Below, in pieces: positions 1 through 6,348 of a stretch of 11,787 bases of DNA. The DNA is from Nitrososphaerales archaeon (GTDB lineage: Archaea; Thermoproteota; Nitrososphaeria; Nitrososphaerales; CADDZS01), in NCBI GenBank assembly GCA_030043455.1, contig JASHXQ010000250.1:1-11787 (forward strand), given 5' to 3'. Positions within the stretch are counted from its first letter, which is position 1. Each line of letters opens with the position of its first letter. The notes under the pieces were generated by a model. It searched no databases. It was not told the origin of the DNA and saw only the letters and a program-made list of their open reading frames with translations. The position numbers were made by a program, and so were the translations under genes.

Positions 1-1331
1 TCGGGAAGCGTGGTTGAGAAAAAGGGAGATGTGAACCAGCTGTTGGTAGGTGGAGTGAGGACTCCCACAAAAGCTGCGGCCCCGTTGATGCACACTCCCG
101 TCGCGTAAAGCAAGTAAACAAACGTGTAGGGGAAACGTCTTTTCGCTTTGGAGATTACGAATCCTGCCGGGATGAGCAAAAAGGGAATTGAGGAGATGAT
201 TAATCTCGGACCGAAAGAGGAGCCCCCGGTTGGGTCGTACCACTTTGAGTAGAGCATTAGAATTCCCAAGAACACCGTCAAGAAAAGTAACGCCTCTCTA
301 TCGATCGAGGAATCGCGCAACATGATCCAAAAACCCCAAACTCCGAGCAAGAGTACTGGCGAAAAGAAAAACAGACCACGCATCGGGGTCAGGAGGTTCA
401 GAAACAACCCAAGTTCCAACGGATAGGTGAAATTGCCCAAGAAGGACGCACTGTGCAGATACAGCTGCTCGGAACTCACGAGAATCTGACCAAAGCTAAG
501 ATAGTTGTACGAGCCCAGGAGGATTGAGCTTGCTCCCGCTGATCCCGACAAGAAACCTAGCAGGCATTTCCCCACGGTTTTTCTCCCGTGTTTTCTCAGG
601 GCGAATGTGAGATAGATTCCTATGATGGGAATCAGGACTCCATTCACATAGTCCGTTACGACAGCACCGGTGACCACAACTCCCGCCAGAATCGCGAGAC
701 CGAAACCACTCCTTTCACTAAAACAATTAGAGCGATCAATTTTGACCACAAGAAAAATCGCCATCAGGTCGAAGAGAGCGGAGACATCACTTTGGAACAG
801 AAAAGTAGCAAAGGGCCAGCTAATTGTAGAGAAGGCGTAGCAGAAAGCGAGGAACGAAGACACATCCTTCTTGAAGTAAAAGTTGCCGACCCTGTAGACG
901 AAATGGGCAGCAAGGGAGTTGCAAATCGCGATGGGAATTTCCGTGAGCAGGAGCGTATCTCCATAGAGATTGAGAATGTCACCTCTCAATAGAAACGCAA
1001 CGATCGCTCCGGGAAGAGTGAGAAAAGCTACCCCCGGGGCGTTAGCCATATAGTAGTTCCCATGGTACTGGAAGATGTCTACGCTGTTGGGGGCAAAGGA
1101 TCCCACTTTGCCCAAGATGAAAGAGTGATTGTTCCACAGCGAATACTGAAAATCCACGATCGCGTTGGTGTGATCCGTCGCCCAGACTCCATTGAGAGTG
1201 ATCAGATACAGGGAAAGCGTCGACGCGATAATAAGGACGCCGAGATGATCAGTCAGCCAACCCAATCGGGACTCTGACTTGGCTTCTTGTGTCTGATCCT
1301 GCTTAACCTCCGCCAGTGAGCTTTGTTGCAC
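1..1331 (-). CDS. GT-C-like polytopic membrane protein (putative glycosyltransferase), 3' end off window
   Basis: The minus-strand frame is open from a GTG at 1331 to the window edge (443 codons, no stop), so the C-terminus is missing. After a polar N-terminus of about 24 residues the protein is a chain of hydrophobic helices. Several motifs recur in GT39/GT-C-like membrane proteins, which transfer sugars from lipid-phosphate donors outside the membrane: an early loop with WATDHTNAIVDF, whose Asp residues could be catalytic; YHGNYYMANAPGVAFL; TPMRGLFFFSPVLLL; and YSKWYDPTGGSSFGPRL, the counterpart of the usual W-GG-S-GPR signature. Known for the family: roles in protein or lipid glycosylation. 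Substrate cannot be inferred here. The start is GTG 1331 (alternative TTG 1337); an AT-rich box centred about 26 bases upstream suits a leaderless GTG message. It is divergent from the aminotransferase. The frame and membrane nature are near certain; the glycosyltransferase assignment is moderately sure. Confidence 0.85.
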   Translation of the reverse strand, partial: MQQSSLAEVKQDQTQEAKSESRLGWLTDHLGVLIIASTLSLYLITLNGVWATDHTNAIVDFQYSLWNNHSFILGKVGSFAPNSVDIFQYHGNYYMANAPGVAFLTLPGAIVAFLLRGDILNLYGDTLLLTEIPIAICNSLAAHFVYRVGNFYFKKDVSSFLAFCYAFSTISWPFATFLFQSDVSALFDLMAIFLVVKIDRSNCFSERSGFGLAILAGVVVTGAVVTDYVNGVLIPIIGIYLTFALRKHGRKTVGKCLLGFLSGSAGASSILLGSYNYLSFGQILVSSEQLYLHSASFLGNFTYPLELGLFLNLLTPMRGLFFFSPVLLLGVWGFWIMLRDSSIDREALLFLTVFLGILMLYSKWYDPTGGSSFGPRLIISSIPFLLIPAGFVISKAKRRFPYTFVYLLYATGVCINGAAAFVGVLTPPTNSWFTSPFFSTTLP

Positions 1332-1353
1332 TGACAAGAGCGAACAGATAGAG

Positions 1354-1361
1354 AATTATTT
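1354..1361 (-). promoter_or_regulatory. TATA-like box for the membrane protein gene
   Basis: AAATAATT on the minus strand is centred about 26 bases upstream of the GTG at 1331, the classical distance between an archaeal TATA box and the transcript start. This would give a leaderless or nearly leaderless mRNA and supports GTG over TTG as the start. Confidence 0.4.
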
Positions 1362-1523
1362 GAAACCAAGTTTCTGATTTCACGTTCTCAAGGATCCCCG
1401 ACATGTTTTCGGTCGTAGAACAGGTAACAAAAAATAAATCGTAACAGAATGCCCCAAACCGAATAAAGAGCAGATCTCAGCTAGGGGATAGCACCCAAGC
1501 TTTTTGAAATCAGGCCAAGTAAG

Positions 1524-1530
1524 TATAAAT
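1524..1530 (+). promoter_or_regulatory. TATA box (TATAAAT) that argues for the ATG start of the aminotransferase
   Basis: TATAAAT lies 31-37 bases before the ATG at 1561, so transcription would begin near 1553 with a leader of about 8 bases. It lies inside the optional N-terminal extension that a TTG start at 1504 would create, so it favours ATG 1561. A second AT-rich stretch at 1430-1439 could serve a longer transcript. Confidence 0.5.
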
Positions 1531-1560
1531 CACTCCGCGGTACCTAACTGGCAGAAGACA

Positions 1561-2922
1561 ATGCAGCAGGCTAAGCAGGACGAGACGTCTAGTATGGAGC
1601 ATCTCTTTCTAGACTTCATGCAGATGAAAGAGTTCGCCAAAGATCCGCTCATCATGAAGAGCGCGAAAGGCGTCTGGTACGAAGACGTCCACGGCAAGAA
1701 ATACCTGGACGGACTTGCGGGGGTTTTCACCGTTAATGTGGGTCACGGCAACCAACGGGTGATCGACGCAATCAAAAGCCAGCTCGACACACTCACCTTC
1801 GCTCCGCCGCTACATTCTACGAATCTTAACGCCCTAAAGCTGAGAGACCTGATCGCAAGCAGCACGCCTGGAGATCTAAAGACGATCAAGCTGTTCAGCG
1901 GTGGCTCCGAGTCTACCGAAGCAGCCATGAAACTAGCGCGGCAGTACCACAAGCAGACCGGAAATCCCGGAAAGTACAAGGTGATTTCCAGGTACGAGAG
2001 TTATCACGGGGCTACCATGGGAGCGCTCGCGGCTTCTGGAGTGAGCAAGAGGAAGACTTCATTCGAACCCCTCCCCGCCGGGTACATCAAGGTGTTTCCG
2101 CCGACCAGCTACCGCTGTCCGTACAAACTGGACTATCCAGAGTGCGCGGTATTCTGCGCGCAGATCGTGGAGCAGGTGGTGAAGCTGGAGGATCCCTCGA
2201 CGGTCTCGGCGATGATTTTGGAGCCCATCGGCAACACCGGGGGCATCATCACCCCGCCCAAGGAGTACTTCAAAATCCTCCGAGAGATCTGTGACAAGTA
2301 CAACATCCTTCTCATCTTTGATGAGATCATTACAGGCTTTGGCAGGACTGGTGAGATGTTTGGGGCGCAGACCTTCGACACTGTTCCGGATATCATCTGC
2401 ATGGGGAAGGGGATGTCGAGCGGTTACGCACCGGTGGGTGGGATCGCCTTCCGGGATTCGATCGCGCAAGCTTTCCTGGGGAAACAAGAGCAGCAAATAC
2501 AGTTTAACCACGGCCACACCTTTGGGGGCAACCCCCTATCCAGCGCGGCGGCGATTGCGAGTATCAGCGAAATCAAGGAAAGAGATCTTCCGAGGAAGGC
2601 AAGAGAGTCAGGCGCAATTGTCTGGAAGCGTTTTGAAGAAATGAAGGAGAAGCTCGGGATCATCGGAGACATCCGCGGCAAGGGACTGCTAATAGGGATC
2701 GAGTTCGTAAAAGACTTGAAGACCAAAGAGCCCTTTCCGGATGGCATGGCGTTCGGGGTGCAGGTGGGAAAAGCCGCGATCAAAAACGGGCTGATCATCA
2801 GAGCGGACCCTCACTGGGTGGCGGTCGCGCCTCCTCTGATCATAGATAAAGACGAGATTGAAATCATGATGGATCGACTCTCCCAGAGCATCGAGGAAGT
2901 GCTCGCGAGAGTCGGCCGTTAG
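1561..2922 (+). CDS. Class III PLP-dependent aminotransferase (omega-amino acid:pyruvate/2-oxoglutarate type)
   Basis: This 453-residue cytosolic transaminase has the fold-type I class III layout. SGGSESTEAA (residues 113-122) is the phosphate-cup region, SYHGATMGALAASG follows, FDEIITGFGRTG carries Asp254 for the pyridine nitrogen, and MGKGMSSG carries the Schiff-base Lys283. HGHTFGGNPLS and the small domain then complete a normal-length protein. The family moves an amino group from an omega-amino acid (beta-alanine, GABA, diamines, taurine or similar) to a keto acid; the substrate cannot be read from sequence. A Cys-rich segment around YRCPYKLDYPECAVFCAQ (Cys186, Cys195, Cys199) sits before the active-site Asp, as in one sub-branch of the family. 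The frame extends to TTG 1504 (472 residues), but a TATA box lies within that extension, so ATG 1561 is preferred. No co-transcribed neighbour identifies a pathway. Confidence 0.93.
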   Translation: MQQAKQDETSSMEHLFLDFMQMKEFAKDPLIMKSAKGVWYEDVHGKKYLDGLAGVFTVNVGHGNQRVIDAIKSQLDTLTFAPPLHSTNLNALKLRDLIASSTPGDLKTIKLFSGGSESTEAAMKLARQYHKQTGNPGKYKVISRYESYHGATMGALAASGVSKRKTSFEPLPAGYIKVFPPTSYRCPYKLDYPECAVFCAQIVEQVVKLEDPSTVSAMILEPIGNTGGIITPPKEYFKILREICDKYNILLIFDEIITGFGRTGEMFGAQTFDTVPDIICMGKGMSSGYAPVGGIAFRDSIAQAFLGKQEQQIQFNHGHTFGGNPLSSAAAIASISEIKERDLPRKARESGAIVWKRFEEMKEKLGIIGDIRGKGLLIGIEFVKDLKTKEPFPDGMAFGVQVGKAAIKNGLIIRADPHWVAVAPPLIIDKDEIEIMMDRLSQSIEEVLARVGR

Positions 2923-2924
2923 AC

Positions 2925-2930
2925 TTTTTT
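2925..2930 (+). terminator. Oligo-T tract after the aminotransferase
   Basis: A run of six T begins two bases after the TAG stop, with no hairpin before it. Archaeal RNA polymerase can terminate at such U-tracts alone. Short tracts also occur by chance. Confidence 0.35.
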
Positions 2931-3046
2931 CCGGTTGTTCTTACCCGCTAAGAGCCAATTAGGGCGCTCGAAACCTCAGGGGGAATTACGGTGGAGCTGC
3001 CACCCGGTAGCCCTTTGGCTTGAGAAAAAGCCTCGAATTAGATGAT

Positions 3047-3073
3047 GAAATTCTTCTTGTTTTTGTGAATTTC
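3047..3073. repeat. Inverted GAAATTC/GAATTTC pair upstream of the repeat-protein gene
   Basis: GAAATTC (3047-3053) and GAATTTC (3067-3073) are inverted with a 13-base spacer. The right arm, as TGTGAATTTC (3064-3073), is repeated exactly at 3093-3102 inside the adjacent 21-bp palindrome. The centres of the two elements are 42 bases apart, close to four helical turns, so both could lie on the same DNA face. Confidence 0.4.
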
Positions 3074-3091
3074 TAGCAAATTTTTCGAATC

Positions 3092-3112
3092 ATGTGAATT
3101 TCAAATTCACAT
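3092..3112. promoter_or_regulatory. Perfect 21-bp palindrome, candidate operator
   Basis: Two 10-base arms (ATGTGAATTT and AAATTCACAT) flank a central C with no mismatch. It ends 25 bases before the TATA box at 3138 and covers roughly -75 to -55 relative to the expected transcript start, a position more typical of an activator or upstream cooperative site than of a TATA-blocking repressor. The binding protein is unknown; no regulator gene is adjacent. Confidence 0.55.
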
Positions 3113-3137
3113 CCGTTGGGTTGACCTTCATACGACC

Positions 3138-3143
3138 TATATA
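3138..3143 (+). promoter_or_regulatory. TATA box for the repeat surface protein gene
   Basis: TATATA is centred 36 bases before the TTG at 3176, which predicts a transcript start near 3167 and a leader of about 9 bases. It is the best TATA match in the 253-base gap and supports the TTG start. Confidence 0.55.
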
Positions 3144-3175
3144 GCGGCATATCTGGGGCCAGCTTAGTACAGATC

Positions 3176-4387
3176 TTGAACCAGCGAAATCGTTCGATCT
3201 ATCCGACTGTTATCGTTGGATTGTTTGTTCTTGGTCTTACTGCTATGTCCTCGCTCGGGGCAGTTCCGAGAGTTTATGCGAGCAGCGAAGATCTTAGTTC
3301 ATGGTGCACTATCACCGGGACTATATATTCCAGCGGCACCTGCACGGTTTTGGGAACCGTTACGATGTCGACGGATGTCACCGTCTCGAGCGGAGAAACT
3401 CTTCTCATATTCAGCTCCGGGTCGCTCAGCCTTGGAGTCACACTTACAGTTGACGGCACGGGCAGTATTTTGGTTGAAAGTAGCGGTGCTCATAGTACAG
3501 GCATCTTCAACTCCGGCACCATCACTAACTCCGGCACAGTGATAATTGTAAACATAGGCACCGAAAGCGTCGGTATCAGCAACTCAGGCACCATCACGAA
3601 CTCCGGCTCTATGACAATTGAGAACAGCGGAGGTGGCAGTACCGGCATTTACAACGACCCCGGCACTGTCACCAACTCCGGCACAATGACCGTTGACAAT
3701 AGCGGCGCCATCGGCTATGGCATCCAGAACATCGGCTCCTTCAAGAACACGGGCACCGTAACAATCGAAAACAGTGGTGCTACTGTAAGCTATGGTATCT
3801 ACAACACTGGCGCCGGCACGTTCACCGACACAGGCACAGTAACAATTGAGAACAGTGGCACTAACAGTGAAGGCATCATCAACTCCGGCACCATTGCTGG
3901 CTCAGGCCCGATCACTATTCAGGACAGTGGCACTGACAGCATCGGGATAAACAACGACGGCGGCACCTTCAGCAGCTCCGGCACCATGACAATTGAGAAT
4001 AGCGGAGGTGGCAGCACCGGGATCAACAATGATCCAGCCACCTTTACTAACTCCGGCACTTTGTCAATTGATAACTCTGGTACTACCAGCTACGGGATCC
4101 GCAACTCCGGCACTATGATCAACTCCGGCACGGTCACAATCGACAATAGCGGGTCATTAAGCATCGGCATCTACAATACGGGCACCGTCACCAACGAGGA
4201 CTGCGGCACGATAACGCCTATTACGAGTCCTTACTACGAGGGGACACCTTCCAGTACCTCTGGAACATGTACCCTCAGCAGTGTCCCTGAGTTCGCCGTG
4301 GCATCGTTTGGTCCGCTTCTCTTAATGGGATTTCTCTTGCCAATACTCCTGATTGCGACAAGAAAGTTGGGAAAATTCATAATCTAG
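3176..4387 (+). CDS. Secreted tandem-repeat surface protein with PEF-type C-terminal sorting signal
   Basis: The 403-residue product begins with a basic segment and a hydrophobic stretch (about residues 11-29), with a likely signal-peptidase site after VYA (residue 35). A Thr/Ser-rich region with Cys follows. From residue 109 there are nine full copies and one partial copy of a 24-26-residue repeat, roughly GI-N-SGT-TNSGT-TIENSG, rich in Gly, Ser, Asn and Thr; its regular beta/turn pattern suggests a beta-helix or solenoid. The C-terminus has PEF (371-373), a hydrophobic helix and a basic end (RKLGK), the tripartite layout that archaeosortases process and anchor. It is probably a glycosylated, lipid-anchored surface or adhesin-like protein (inference). 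No ATG occurs near the 5' end; TTG 3176 fits both the TATA box and the signal peptide. No catalytic domain is visible. Confidence 0.88.
   Translation: MNQRNRSIYPTVIVGLFVLGLTAMSSLGAVPRVYASSEDLSSWCTITGTIYSSGTCTVLGTVTMSTDVTVSSGETLLIFSSGSLSLGVTLTVDGTGSILVESSGAHSTGIFNSGTITNSGTVIIVNIGTESVGISNSGTITNSGSMTIENSGGGSTGIYNDPGTVTNSGTMTVDNSGAIGYGIQNIGSFKNTGTVTIENSGATVSYGIYNTGAGTFTDTGTVTIENSGTNSEGIINSGTIAGSGPITIQDSGTDSIGINNDGGTFSSSGTMTIENSGGGSTGINNDPATFTNSGTLSIDNSGTTSYGIRNSGTMINSGTVTIDNSGSLSIGIYNTGTVTNEDCGTITPITSPYYEGTPSSTSGTCTLSSVPEFAVASFGPLLLMGFLLPILLIATRKLGKFII
3500..4219 (+). repeat. In-frame tandem repeat array, about 10 copies of 72-78 bp
   Basis: Units start at the Gly-Ile pair and encode 24, 24, 25, 25, 26, 24, 25, 25 and 24 residues plus a partial tenth copy. 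DNA tracts such as AACTCCGGCA and ACAATTGAGAA recur across units, so divergence is incomplete at nucleotide level. This suggests expansion by recombination or slippage and possible copy-number variation between strains. Confidence 0.85.
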
Positions 4388-4452
4388 CAAATTGCAAAAA
4401 ATAGGATTTCCGGAGCTGCTTGCTCTTCAGAGCCGGACTTTTCAAATTTGGG

Positions 4453-4489
4453 AGATCGAATTGGTCGATCTATACTTGGACTAGTTTTT
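4453..4489 (+). terminator. Hairpin plus T tract between convergent genes
   Basis: AGATCGA (4453-4459) and TCGATCT (4465-4471) form a perfect 7-bp stem with a 5-base loop. A five-T run follows at 4485-4489. It lies between the convergent repeat-protein and V4R genes. The 13-base gap between stem and T tract makes it a weak intrinsic terminator; the hairpin itself is clear. Confidence 0.35.
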
Positions 4490-4544
4490 CCTAAGCGGAT
4501 TTTCACTCTCAGAAGCCAGAGCTCACACCCCTCCGTGAACGAAC

Positions 4545-5084
4545 TTACTCTCTTTTCTCCTTCAGCTTAAACTCGCAGTAGGGGTCGCCTTTGCAGAGAC
4601 ATTTTTCCTCGACACAGTTGAATTTTTTATTCAGGAGGATTCCCGCGGCGCCCGCGACGATCCCCGCCATGAGAAAACATTCTGCTTTTCCAGTCACACC
4701 TACAGCTGTGGCGAAAAAGCTATCCTCCAGCCGAACTGCAGGCTCTCCCTGAATTCCCGTCAGGATCATCTTGAGAAAGGGAGTGTTGAACACCCCGTAG
4801 CCGTGACTCTTGCCCAGTTCCATGAAGCTCTTGATCACCTCTAGCTTGGACACGCCCATGTTTTTCATGTTCTCCCCCATGAGCTCACCGTAGCCCATAC
4901 CCATGCCATAGAGGATGACCGAGGCGCCACTCTGGAACGAAGCGTAAAGGTTCTTTCGAAGGCCGCGGTAAAATTCTTCGTCGATGACCATCACGCGCAG
5001 CTTGAGGTACGGGTCTTCGATTCGTCCCGATTTGGGATCCTTTCTGACATAGGGAATCGTTGTTTCTTCTGTCAAACTTGTCAT
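4545..5084 (-). CDS. V4R-domain (4-vinyl reductase type) small-molecule-binding protein
   Basis: The 179-residue soluble protein is a stand-alone V4R domain after an N-terminal region of about 40 residues. The signature lies at the C-terminal end: DSFFATAVG (121-129), AECFLMAGIVAGAAGILLNK and a Cys cluster, Cys157, Cys162, Cys164 and Cys170, in the pattern C-x4-C-x-C-KGDPYC-EF. The family is known from BchJ and the N-terminal sensor domains of XylR/DmpR-type regulators, where it binds hydrophobic ligands, and a zinc site involving such cysteines is known in some members. No DNA-binding or enzymatic domain is fused, so it may act as a carrier or a sensor in trans. ATG 5084 is preferred over the TTG directly before it. 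Its promoter is separate from that of the small zinc-ribbon gene upstream. Confidence 0.87.
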   Translation of the reverse strand: MTSLTEETTIPYVRKDPKSGRIEDPYLKLRVMVIDEEFYRGLRKNLYASFQSGASVILYGMGMGYGELMGENMKNMGVSKLEVIKSFMELGKSHGYGVFNTPFLKMILTGIQGEPAVRLEDSFFATAVGVTGKAECFLMAGIVAGAAGILLNKKFNCVEEKCLCKGDPYCEFKLKEKRE

Positions 5085-5114
5085 CAATGAACTACGCCTG
5101 CCGTCCTCGCACTA

Positions 5115-5124
5115 GATTTTAGAA
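5115..5124 (-). promoter_or_regulatory. TATA-like box for the V4R gene
   Basis: TTCTAAAATC on the minus strand is centred about 35 bases before ATG 5084, giving a predicted leader of 8-10 bases, the same geometry as the other promoters here. Confidence 0.4.
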
Positions 5125-5278
5125 TATTACAGGCGGATCCTTTATTCCTTTCTTGATTTTGGATCCGGATGCGAAAGATCTCTAAACTAGAAGCTCCATT
5201 TTCGGAGTAATGATACACCGCGATTCCGGAAATATGCCAACTGTTGAATACTAGAGACCCTGAAGTGATTTAGGGCAA

Positions 5279-5428
5279 TCAATGTCGGGATACGTAGATC
5301 GGTTTGTTAATGGATCTCGGTTCCACCCAGCCTTCGCACCTGCAGTTTCTCACAGTACAGATTTGGGTCTGATAGAGATGCAAGAATTCTTCGTGGCCGC
5401 AGTATTCGCAGATCTTTGTTCTTGCCAT
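5279..5428 (-). CDS. Small Cys-rich protein, putative zinc ribbon (49 residues)
   Basis: A minus-strand frame from ATG 5428 to TGA encodes 49 residues beginning MARTKICEYCGHEEF. Cys7 and Cys10 form a CxxC knuckle; Cys24, Cys29 and Cys31 (ICTVRNCRC) give the second half, and His12 or His17 could also bind. The layout suits a mini zinc ribbon, a class common among tiny archaeal proteins in transcription, translation or RNA contexts. An AT-rich AAAAAG box at 5463-5468 lies at a suitable promoter distance. The gene lies upstream of the V4R gene on the same strand with a gap of about 195 bases, so they are probably separate units. It lies in a stretch with no competing gene, and the clustered cysteines argue against chance, but no family could be named. 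Confidence 0.5.
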   Translation of the reverse strand: MARTKICEYCGHEEFLHLYQTQICTVRNCRCEGWVEPRSINKPIYVSRH

Positions 5429-5551
5429 GAAATCTACCGGTAGGCGAGATCCTAATTAGTGCTTTTTGGAAGAATCTTAGATCTTTTGATCCATTCTCAT
5501 ACCTGAGCTGGAGACAATTGGCACCAATTTAGGATTGTTCTTGGAAATTCC

Positions 5552-5559
5552 ATAATATT
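5552..5559 (+). promoter_or_regulatory. TATA-like box for the small membrane protein gene
   Basis: ATAATATT is centred about 41 bases before TTG 5597, which predicts a transcript start near 5582 and a leader of about 15 bases. Confidence 0.4.
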
Positions 5560-5596
5560 CGCTGAGCAGCTCGATTTTCTTTCAAGCACGAGTTTT

Positions 5597-6070
5597 TTGG
5601 AAGATAGAAAGGTACAGCCCATATCCGAGAACAAGCCCGCACTCTATCCCGAAAGTTTCGTATCACTCCTGAGGATCGGTCTAATTCTATCTGCAGTTCT
5701 GGGTCTCTACATCGCTGGATCGCGTCCCTTGAGCCTCGATGATTGGAGTGGGGCGAACCTTATCATCACAGGAATTGTGGATGTCGCATTTGTTCTTCTT
5801 GTTACATTTGTACCGAGACTCGCAGCAGCGTGCGTTCCATCATCTATTCTGACAACCACTCTGCTTGCTGGGGATCTGCTCGCGATTCGACTAGTGAACT
5901 TCCATCCCTGGTATTTTGCGTGGAGCCTGTTAGGACTTGTAACCTTTGACGCACTCTTGATTACGCAATTCCTGATCGGGATAGTGAGTCTCTTCTCCAC
6001 TAGACGCGGCAAAATTGCAATCCTCGAGTCCGATGAAGATATCCGGAGAAGAGCTAAATCAGAAGGATAG
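5597..6070 (+). CDS. Small four-helix membrane protein, unknown function
   Basis: I do not recognise this 157-residue protein. Four hydrophobic segments can be seen at about residues 21-41, 54-72, 76-100 and 105-133. They are flanked by a polar N-terminus of about 20 residues and a charged C-terminal tail (STRRGKIAILESDEDIRRRAKSEG, cut here as residues 134-157) that would be cytosolic under the positive-inside rule. NFHPWYFAWSLLG between helices 3 and 4 is aromatic. No catalytic motif, Cys pair or metal site is evident. The frame has no ATG near its 5' end; TTG 5597 is the first possible start and agrees with the upstream TATA-like box. It has about 280 bases of non-coding DNA on its 3' side and no apparent operon partner. 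The continuous helix pattern makes it a real gene with good likelihood. Confidence 0.68.
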   Translation: MEDRKVQPISENKPALYPESFVSLLRIGLILSAVLGLYIAGSRPLSLDDWSGANLIITGIVDVAFVLLVTFVPRLAAACVPSSILTTTLLAGDLLAIRLVNFHPWYFAWSLLGLVTFDALLITQFLIGIVSLFSTRRGKIAILESDEDIRRRAKSEG

Positions 6071-6310
6071 GCTACCGGTAACCTAAGGTCTAGAGATCGG
6101 AAACACAAATCATTATGGAATGAGATTATCTCCAGAATTCGAGACCAAAGTTTCAAACTTCCTGGCTGGGCAATTGGCACGGGCAAAAATTCCAAGAGTT
6201 AATTGAGATCCGGTATTTACTTCCCATTGAAAATCGGATCCTACACACTCTTTCCTTAAATCCTCAAGAAAAACGAGGCAGTCCTCAACTTCTTAGTAAA
6301 TTTCTCGGAC
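6071..6310. other. Intergenic stretch without a recognised gene
   Basis: About 240 bases between the small membrane protein and the phosphofructokinase promoter. Visible structure is limited to an 8-bp palindrome TACCGGTA near the 5' end and a perfect AAGTTT-C-AAACTT palindrome at 6148-6160. No convincing frame, RNA gene or terminator hairpin with a U tract was found. Confidence 0.5.
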
Positions 6311-6316
6311 TATATG
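6311..6316 (+). promoter_or_regulatory. TATA box for the phosphofructokinase gene
   Basis: TATATG is centred about 26 bases before position 6340, so the predicted transcript starts there and the ATG at 6349 has a 9-base leader. A TTG at 6340 would instead be leaderless. Confidence 0.5.
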
Positions 6317-6348
6317 CAGTTCAAACGCATCAGGTTGGTTTGTCGAAA

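Noticed and set aside
588..992. A 134-codon plus-strand open frame
   Set aside because: It lies antisense to the membrane protein at 1-1331, has a highly charged, low-complexity-like product without family features, and the minus frame shows clear helices and glycosyltransferase-like motifs.
3500..4219. Regular repeats that might suggest a CRISPR array
   Set aside because: The repeats are in frame, imperfect, without unique spacers, and encode a protein repeat between a signal peptide and a sorting signal.
4408..4436. TCCGG/CCGGA arms as a terminator stem
   Set aside because: Only five base pairs form before mismatches, the loop is about 19 bases, and no T tract follows directly.
5135..5166. 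Two GGATCC copies 20 bases apart as a possible hairpin
   Set aside because: Each copy is itself a 6-bp palindrome, so the inverted pairing is a trivial result and no longer stem exists.
5707..6195. A 162-codon minus-strand open frame
   Set aside because: It is antisense to the small membrane protein; the product is Ser/Arg-rich with irregular hydrophobicity, while the plus frame has four clean helices.
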